This document shows positions 7,560 through 12,648 of a DNA stretch of 20,745 bases, piece after piece. This DNA comes from Candidatus Hydrogenedentota bacterium (GTDB taxonomy: Bacteria; Hydrogenedentota; Hydrogenedentia; Hydrogenedentales; SLHB01). How positions within the stretch are numbered: position 1 is the first letter of the stretch; the number at the start of each line of letters is the position of its first letter. Under the pieces are notes generated by a model that had not been told where the DNA came from, did no database searches, and saw only the letters and a program-made list of their open reading frames with translations. Both the position numbers and the translations under genes were made by a program. Where the stretch lies: the NCBI GenBank assembly GCA_007136375.1, contig SLHB01000502.1, positions 1-20,745 on the forward strand, given 5' to 3'.

Positions 7560-8104
7560 ACCACGCGTTGCGCGCCAACGAAGGCTATACCTTGCTGGAA
7601 CTCGTCGTGTGTGTCGCGCTGCTGGCTGTGGTGATCAACCTAGCGGCGGCCGGGTTTCTGAATCAGCACCGGTTGAACCTGGCGGGCGTCGAAGCCCTGG
7701 ACCGTATCGGCGAGATGGATCGGCTGTCCAGGGATGTCCGCGAACTCATCCGAAGCGCCGGGGCCGTGTTGCCCGAAGGGGCAGGGTGGAACACTTCGGA
7801 GGAATCGTTGGTTCTTGCCCTGCCTCCAGAAAACGAAGGCGACGCCCGCATTGCGGTCCTGGGCCTGCTGGAGCCGGAAGACCGGTTTGGTTGGATGATC
7901 CTTGAAGATGGCGCCGCCGTTCGCGCCGCGAGCTACCGGCTTGATTTCGAGCGGGTTCGCGTGTCGCTCGACGCCGACGAGTGGCGGGACGTCCGGCAGG
8001 TGACCCTTGAGCTGACGCCCGTATACGTCTTTGGCGAGAAGCGAGAGCCTGTTCCACGCTACGTTACCGGCGCGTTGCGGAACGACGTTTCCGGAGACGA
8101 ATGA
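7556..8104 (+). CDS. PilW/GspJ-like pseudopilin
   Basis: A 182-residue prepilin-like protein. A short basic leader (MNHALRANEG) precedes the cleavage motif G|YTLLELVVCVALLAVVINL, with Glu at +5. The rest (DRIGEMDRLSRDVRELIRSAGAV, later beta-type segments) resembles GspJ/PilW minor pseudopilins, which lie near the tip of the pseudopilus. ATG 7556 overlaps the preceding gene's stop as ATGA and has GGGGAG (7542-7547) upstream, so it is preferred to the upstream in-frame start at 7484. It has no other recognised domain. Assignment to the J/W class rests on size, position and the first 60 residues. Confidence 0.82.
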   Translation: MNHALRANEGYTLLELVVCVALLAVVINLAAAGFLNQHRLNLAGVEALDRIGEMDRLSRDVRELIRSAGAVLPEGAGWNTSEESLVLALPPENEGDARIAVLGLLEPEDRFGWMILEDGAAVRAASYRLDFERVRVSLDADEWRDVRQVTLELTPVYVFGEKREPVPRYVTGALRNDVSGDE

Positions 8105-8520
8105 TGAAGACCGCAGGGTTTGGCGATAAAGACAGGGGCGCCGCGCTCCTTGCCGCGCTGCTGTATCTAAGCGCGGTTACCCTGCTTGCGGCGAGCTTTC
8201 TTGGGCTGACCCGCATGACGGGAGATGCGGTCGCTGACGGGCGTTGGCGGGAGGCGGCGTTCTATCTCGCCGAGGCGGGCCTTGCGCAGGCCATGGCGGA
8301 GTTGGATCGCGACGCCGCCTATGCGGGCGATGAGAACATCGAATTGGGCGATGGCCGTTTCACCGTCACTGTGGAGCGGGCCGGCGCGGCGAATTGGCGC
8401 GTGACGTCGCATGGCGAGATCGGCGACGAGGAACATCCGCGAGCGCGCGCCACAGTGGAAGCGGAATTCACTGGAACCGAAGGCGGGGTGCGCCGGGCCG
8501 CTTGGAGGCGGTTGCGATGA
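8101..8520 (+). CDS. PilX/GspK-like pseudopilin lacking Glu5
   Basis: A 139-residue protein with an N-terminal pilin-type helix (DRGAALLAALLYLSAVTLLA) and the block AAFYLAEAGLAQAMAELDRDA, a pattern typical of PilX_N and GspK-like proteins. If cleaved after G14, residue +5 is Ala instead of the usual Glu; loss of Glu5 is also seen in GspK-type tip proteins. It is much shorter than classical GspK (over 300 residues), so PilX-like is the better label. ATGA overlaps connect it to both neighbours, and GGAG lies just upstream of the paired ATGs at 8101/8104. The Arg-rich C-terminus (VRRAAWRRLR) overlaps the next gene's start region. Confidence 0.72.
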   Translation: MMKTAGFGDKDRGAALLAALLYLSAVTLLAASFLGLTRMTGDAVADGRWREAAFYLAEAGLAQAMAELDRDAAYAGDENIELGDGRFTVTVERAGAANWRVTSHGEIGDEEHPRARATVEAEFTGTEGGVRRAAWRRLR

Positions 8521-9299
8521 CGATCCGGAGAAACAATGGCTTTACATTGATCGAGCTGATGTTTGTCATCGCCATCATCGGCGTGTTGGCGGCCATCTTG
8601 CTGCCCGTCTTGGCCCGCGCGCGGGAGCAGGGGCGGCGCGCATCGTGCATGGCGAACTTGTCCCAACTCGGGCTGGCGTTGCGGCTGTACGCCGGCGAGC
8701 ATGACAACCGCCTGCCCTGGCGCGAAGGCGGGCTGGGGGTGGAGGACTACCAACACTTTGTGACGCACTATCTGACGACGCGCGAGTTGCTGGTGTGTCC
8801 GTCCAGCGCGGCCGACGGCTTTCTGGAGCCATCCGTGGGTGAACCCGACGAGATTCCGCTGAACATCGACATGGGGGAGGTTCAAAGCTACCGAAATTCC
8901 TACGACTATCTTGGGATGTACACGGACCGGCCCATCGAACTTCCGCCCATGCCCCGGCCCGTTCCCCGTTGGCCGGTGATGTGGGATCTCGCCGGCGGCG
9001 CCTCGGAAGACCGGGTGGCGGTTCTCGATCTTGAGCCGTACGGCCTGTCGGAATGGGAGCAGGGGCACATTCCCAGCTACCTCCGTCAGTTTCGGCCGCG
9101 CACGGGCGGAGGCAACGTGCTGTACTTGGATGGCTCCGTCGAGTTCGTGCGCGAGATTGACTGGAGTCATATGAACCTGCCTCACGACGTCCCGGAATTG
9201 GATCTGCGGGAGCATCCCAGCGAAAGCCTGGTTGAAGGCCTGGTTTCCGCCTCGCGCGCGGACACCGACGAGTGGTTGAGAGAGGGCGCTATGGAGTAA
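8517..9299 (+). CDS. Type IV pilin-like protein with C-terminal H-X9-DG-type block
   Basis: A 260-residue prepilin. The leader MTIRRNNG is followed by FTLIELMFVIAIIGVLAAILLPVL, with cleavage after G8 and Glu13 at +5. Next comes the block RAREQGRRASCMANLSQLGLALRLYAGEHDNRLP, typical of the DUF1559-like prepilins abundant in Planctomycetota, Verrucomicrobiota and allied phyla. The C-terminal block GGGNVLYLDGSVEFV (from about 197) matches the H-X9-DG signature, but the position expected for His is Arg195. This could be the major pseudopilin (GspG role) of the operon, or a dedicated exported protein of the H-X9-DG family. It starts with an ATGA overlap and ends the operon. Confidence 0.85.
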   Translation: MTIRRNNGFTLIELMFVIAIIGVLAAILLPVLARAREQGRRASCMANLSQLGLALRLYAGEHDNRLPWREGGLGVEDYQHFVTHYLTTRELLVCPSSAADGFLEPSVGEPDEIPLNIDMGEVQSYRNSYDYLGMYTDRPIELPPMPRPVPRWPVMWDLAGGASEDRVAVLDLEPYGLSEWEQGHIPSYLRQFRPRTGGGNVLYLDGSVEFVREIDWSHMNLPHDVPELDLREHPSESLVEGLVSASRADTDEWLREGAME

Positions 9300-9450
9300 C
9301 GGCGAACCCCTGCTTGCCGGGATGGGCTTTTCGGTTCGACACGGCCCACCTTTCGGCGTTTCCCACGCGCCCCACGCCCACCGTCGCTTCCGCAAGGGAC
9401 TCCTGCAACGCCACGGCAATCGCTTCTGAGAGGGCGCGCGCAGATGGAAG

Positions 9451-9485
9451 CTCAAGAGTCGGCTTGAGGCCGACGCAATCTTGAG
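9451..9485 (+). terminator. Two-tier hairpin, possible terminator or attenuator
   Basis: CTCAAGA (9451-9457) pairs with TCTTGAG (9479-9485), and GTCGGC (9458-9463) pairs with GCCGAC (9469-9474) around the loop TTGAG, with GCAA bulged on the 3' side. There is no proper U-tract after it (GTTATACTG follows), so it may instead be a dispersed-repeat hairpin or part of the promoter region. Confidence 0.45.
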
Positions 9486-9492
9486 TTATACT
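9464..9492 (+). promoter_or_regulatory. Candidate sigma-70 promoter P1 for cysI
   Basis: TTGAGG (9464-9469), a 17-base spacer, then TATACT (9487-9492): 4/6 and 5/6 matches to the consensus at ideal spacing. The -35 lies in the hairpin loop of 9451-9485. Confidence 0.45.
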
Positions 9493-9497
9493 GTCAT

Positions 9498-9516
9498 GAA
9501 AGTAAGGATTACTTTC
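9498..9516. promoter_or_regulatory. Perfect 8-bp inverted repeat, candidate operator
   Basis: GAAAGTAA (9498-9505) and TTACTTTC (9509-9516) are perfect reverse complements separated by GGA. The repeat lies just downstream of P1's -10 and covers the -35 of P2, a position where a bound repressor would block both. The arms are A/T-rich in a GC-rich genome, which favours a protein site. The cognate regulator is unknown. Confidence 0.6.
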
Positions 9517-9536
9517 GGTGCGGAATTTGTTATGAT
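9509..9536 (+). promoter_or_regulatory. Candidate sigma-70 promoter P2 for cysI
   Basis: TATGAT (9531-9536, 5/6 match) lies 16 bases after the weak -35 TTACTT (9509-9514), which forms one arm of the palindrome. Confidence 0.4.
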
Positions 9537-9709
9537 GCGTGGAGGGGCCGGAAACGAGGCCCGGGAATCACCAGTAAATGCGCGAATCCCCTCCAAATGG
9601 CCTTTGCAGGCCTAGCGCGATGCGCCGCCGCGCGGCGCCCCAAACAGAAACCCGTCCCGAATAGCCAGAGAGACACACAATCCCTCGTGGCAGAAGGAGT
9701 TGCCGAGCA

Positions 9710-11473
9710 ATGGCGGAATCACGCGCCGACAGCGAGAAGAAGCTGTCGAAAGTCGAGCACATAAAGATAAAGAGCAGGGGGCTGTATGGTTCCTTGCCGG
9801 TGGAGCTGGCCGAGCCTTCGCCGAAATTCTCCGATGAGGCGGTGGCGATCCTCAAGCACCACGGCTCGTATCAGCAAGACGATCGGGATACGCGGACGGA
9901 GCGGAAAAAGGCGGGGCTGGACCGCGACTACAAGATGATGCTCCGGACGAAGTTTCCGGCGGGCCATTTGAGCGCCGAGCAGTACATCATTTGCGACGAC
10001 CTGGCGACGAAGTATGGCCAGGATGACTTGCGGGTGACGTCACGGCAGGACTTCCAGTTCCACGGCGTGGTGAAGGGCAATCTCCGTCCGCTCATCCATG
10101 ACCTGAACACCCTCGCCGACATCACGACCCTGGGCGGCTGCGGCGACGTGGTGCGGAACACCATGGCGTGTCCGGTCTCCGATATTGACCCCGCTTTTCA
10201 GGGATGCAACGGGACGTTGTACGACCTTTCGAAACAGATAAGCGATCATTTTCTCCCAACGACCCGGAGCTACTACGACCTCTGGATCGACGACGAGAAG
10301 GTCGAGATTGACGCCAATGGCGCGCTGTCTTACAAGGACGAGGGTCCGGACAAGGCGGTGGAGGACCCCATCTACGGGGTTCAATACCTTCCGAGAAAGT
10401 TCAAGATCGGGATCGGCGCGGACTTCGACAACTCGGTGGACATCCTCACCAATGACATAGCCATTATGGCCGTGACCAACGAAGGCGTGGTGGAAGGTTT
10501 CGAGATCCTCGTCGGGGGCGGACTGGGGTACACGCATCGGAAACCCAAGACCTACGCCCGGCTCGCCTCGCCCATCGCCTTCGTCAGCGCGGAGGATGTG
10601 CTCCCGATCACCGAGGCCATTGTGAAGGTCCAGCGCGACTTTGGCGACCGGGTGGACCGGCGCCACGCCCGGCTCAAGTACTTGGTCGATGACATTGGCG
10701 TGGATGCAATCCGGCAGCGGGTCCACGAGTACGCGGGCCGGGAGTTTCCGCCGCCGCGCAACGTCCTGCCCACGGCGCAGCCGGACTATTTGGGCTGGCA
10801 TAAGCAAGCCCAAGAAGGGCTCAATTACGTGGGCGTGTGGGTGGAAAACGGCCGGGTCCGGGACTTTCCCGGCAGTTTCCAATTCAAGTCGGGGTTACGC
10901 GCCATAGTCGAACGCTTCAAGCCCTCCGTTCGCCTCACGGCGCACCACAATATCATTCTCGCGAACATTGCCGACAGCGATGTGGACGAACTCCAGGCCA
11001 TGCTGGATCAGTATGGCATCCCCACGGACAAGGGGATTTCGACGTTGCGGCGGCTGGAGATGGCCTGCCCGGCCTTGCCGTTGTGCGGATTGGCCATGTC
11101 CGAGGCCGAGCGCGCCCTGCCCGGCCTCATCCAGGCCATCGAGGACGCGGGCCACGGGGACGAGGATGTCATCATCCGCATGAGCGGATGTCCCAATAAT
11201 TGTTCCCGGCCGCGCAGCGCGGAAATCGGCATCGTGGGCAACGGCACGGATCGTTACTATTTGCACATCGGCGGAGAGTACAACGGCACGCGTCTGTGCG
11301 AATTGCTGAAGGAAAACGTGAAGACCCACGAACTGGCGCCGGTCATCTCGTACCTGCTCGACGCCTGGAAAGCGGAGCGGAACGAGGGCGAGCGCTTTGG
11401 CGATTGGGCTTGGCGCGCTGGCATGGACGGGCTGCGGGAGCGAGTGGAGTCGGCGGTGCTTCAGCCGTCGTAG
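9710..11473 (+). CDS. cysI: Siroheme sulfite reductase, hemoprotein (CysI/ferredoxin-type)
   Basis: A 587-residue enzyme reducing sulfite to sulfide by six electrons in assimilatory sulfur metabolism. The siroheme/[4Fe-4S] ligands are visible as C453-x5-C459 (CPALPLC) and C494-x3-C498 (CPNNC). The N-terminal half-domain carries LRVTSRQDFQFHGV and GGCGDVVRNTMACP, and the second half has a ferrodoxin-like repeat (VRLTAHHNIILANI). Length and motifs fit CysI or plant-type Sir. No flavoprotein CysJ gene is adjacent, so the electron donor may be ferredoxin; this is inference. ATG 9710 follows AAGGAG (9694-9699) at 10 bases. An APS reductase gene lies 84 bases downstream in the same direction, and the upstream region carries candidate promoters and a palindrome. 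A nitrite reductase is an alternative, but the context argues for sulfite. Confidence 0.92.
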   Translation: MAESRADSEKKLSKVEHIKIKSRGLYGSLPVELAEPSPKFSDEAVAILKHHGSYQQDDRDTRTERKKAGLDRDYKMMLRTKFPAGHLSAEQYIICDDLATKYGQDDLRVTSRQDFQFHGVVKGNLRPLIHDLNTLADITTLGGCGDVVRNTMACPVSDIDPAFQGCNGTLYDLSKQISDHFLPTTRSYYDLWIDDEKVEIDANGALSYKDEGPDKAVEDPIYGVQYLPRKFKIGIGADFDNSVDILTNDIAIMAVTNEGVVEGFEILVGGGLGYTHRKPKTYARLASPIAFVSAEDVLPITEAIVKVQRDFGDRVDRRHARLKYLVDDIGVDAIRQRVHEYAGREFPPPRNVLPTAQPDYLGWHKQAQEGLNYVGVWVENGRVRDFPGSFQFKSGLRAIVERFKPSVRLTAHHNIILANIADSDVDELQAMLDQYGIPTDKGISTLRRLEMACPALPLCGLAMSEAERALPGLIQAIEDAGHGDEDVIIRMSGCPNNCSRPRSAEIGIVGNGTDRYYLHIGGEYNGTRLCELLKENVKTHELAPVISYLLDAWKAERNEGERFGDWAWRAGMDGLRERVESAVLQPS

Positions 11474-11557
11474 CGCGCGCCTGGGCCGAAGCAAGGATGG
11501 TGTACAACGCGGGCTTGACCTCTCCCGCGAGAGGCCACGCCGCCGCGGAGATCGTAT

Positions 11558-12289
11558 ATGACGTTGACAGAAGACCATCTCCAGTTAGCGGACTTGAACG
11601 CCCTCGGGCCGGAGGATTTGCTGCGCTGGGCCTACGAGCGGCATGGAAGCCGGGCCGGGATCGTCACCAGTTTTCAGAATACGGGCTGCGTGATGATCGA
11701 CATGGCCAGCCGCGCCGCGCCCGGCCTCCGGGTGCTGACCGTGGACACCTTGCGGTTACACCAAGAGACGTACGACCTCATCGCGCAATTGGAGGAGCGC
11801 TACGGCATCGCGATAGAGCGTTTTCAGCCCGATCCCGACGCGGTGGAGAACATGGTGCAACGCCATGGAGAGTACCTCTTCTTCGACAGTAAGGCGAAAC
11901 AGGAGTACTGCTGCAACATTCGGAAGGTACAGCCGAACGAGCGGGCCCTCGGGACGGTGGATGTGTGGATAACGGGGCTTCGCCGCGATCAGTCGGAGTA
12001 TCGCTCCAACATCAAGAAGGCCGACGTCATCAAGCGCGGGGAGCGGACGCTCCTGAAGCTGTGCCCCCTCGCCGATTGGACGGAAGCGGACGTATGGTCG
12101 TACATCCGGACACACGGCACGCCGTATAACAGCCTGTACGACAAAGGCTACACGAGCATCGGCTGCGTCATTTGCACGACGCCGACGTTGCCCGGCGAAG
12201 ACAAACGTGCGGGCCGCTGGCGTTGGTTCAACCACCTTGAGGGTGACAACAAGGAATGCGGCATCCATATGGGCGGAGGCGGTATTTGA
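11558..12289 (+). CDS. cysH: Adenylyl-sulfate (APS) reductase, iron-sulfur CysH type
   Basis: A 243-residue thiol-dependent reductase turning adenylyl sulfate into sulfite and AMP. The paired cysteines C118-C119 (EYCCNIRK) and C203-x2-C206 (GCVIC) form the [4Fe-4S] site that separates APS-using enzymes from PAPS-using E. coli CysH. The catalytic C234 lies in the C-terminal KECGIH motif. The nucleotide-binding region includes SFQNTGCVMIDM, VDTLRLHQETYDL and TGLRRDQSEYR. ATG 11558 has GGAG (11547-11550) at 7 bases. It is downstream of cysI, so the pair converts APS to sulfide; ATP sulfurylase is not in the window. An intrinsic terminator lies 70 bases past the stop. Strict substrate preference (APS over PAPS) follows from the cysteine pattern and is not shown directly. 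Confidence 0.93.
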   Translation: MTLTEDHLQLADLNALGPEDLLRWAYERHGSRAGIVTSFQNTGCVMIDMASRAAPGLRVLTVDTLRLHQETYDLIAQLEERYGIAIERFQPDPDAVENMVQRHGEYLFFDSKAKQEYCCNIRKVQPNERALGTVDVWITGLRRDQSEYRSNIKKADVIKRGERTLLKLCPLADWTEADVWSYIRTHGTPYNSLYDKGYTSIGCVICTTPTLPGEDKRAGRWRWFNHLEGDNKECGIHMGGGGI

Positions 12290-12359
12290 CCCGGCGTTTC
12301 GCGCTGTTCCGCGCATAAACCCGCGCGGTCTCTACTCAAAGGCGCATAGTTTCGCAATG

Positions 12360-12399
12360 AACCTGTTTCAGGCTCGCCCAGCCTGAAACAGGTTTTCTT
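12360..12399 (+). terminator. Strong intrinsic terminator after cysH
   Basis: A perfect 15-bp stem: AACCTGTTTCAGGCT (12360-12374), loop CGCCC, AGCCTGAAACAGGTT (12380-12394). It is followed by TTCTT, so the 3' end reads TTTTCTT. The reverse strand lacks a comparable T-tract, so it acts mainly on + strand transcripts. Confidence 0.93.
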
Positions 12400-12648
12400 G
12401 AAACATTCTCAATCACTAAGTGTTTACTTGAAACGCTCGCCGCCGCCTCGCGCCGGAGGCCGTTGGATCACCGGGATGACAGGCGCGCCGCGTTCGGGGT
12501 ATTGTATGCCCGGTTGGGCGCCCGCCGATCCGCTCAAGGGTCTTTTCTGGCGGGCCGCATACGCCGCACTTAGAAACCGCCCTTGTGATCCCTTGACCTA
12601 TCAAGCCGGGGACTCGGGGGTGATGGATGTCCTGGGGACCGCTGTTCC
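12400..12648 (+). other. Gene-poor stretch between terminator and helicase gene
   Basis: About 250 bases after the terminator. A TTGAAA (12398-12403) is present but no good -10 follows at 16-18 bases; no clear promoter was identified. CTTGA...TCAAG (about 12593-12606) is a short inverted repeat. One small + frame (TTG 12398, or ATG 12476, to 12652) ends in an ATGA overlap with the helicase start. Its translation resembles no known family, codon use is only mildly biased, and neither start has a ribosome-binding site, so it is not called as a gene. Confidence 0.5.

Larger units (their letters stand above)
9300..9709 (+). other. 410-base control region between the pilus-like operon and cysI
   Basis: No convincing gene is present; the small + frame running from 9272 is an out-of-frame extension of the pilin end. 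The first 150 bases show no clear terminator. From 9451 onward the region contains a hairpin, two overlapping sigma-70-like promoter candidates, an 8-bp palindrome and a leader able to pair GGAGGGG (9541-9547) with CCCCTCC (9588-9594). A ribosome-binding site AAGGAG (9694-9699) lies 10 bases before the cysI ATG. The long leader and stacked sites suggest that cysI is regulated. Confidence 0.7.

Noticed and set aside
9272..9484. Small + strand frame at the end of the last pilin gene
   Set aside because: It starts inside the pilin gene in another frame and runs through the hairpin/promoter region; no RBS and no plausible protein features.
9541..9594. tRNA-like look: 7-bp GGAGGGG/CCCCTCC ends with GCGCGAATCCCCTCC on the 3' side
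   Set aside because: Only 54 bases separate the ends, with no D- or anticodon arm; kept only as a possible leader structure.
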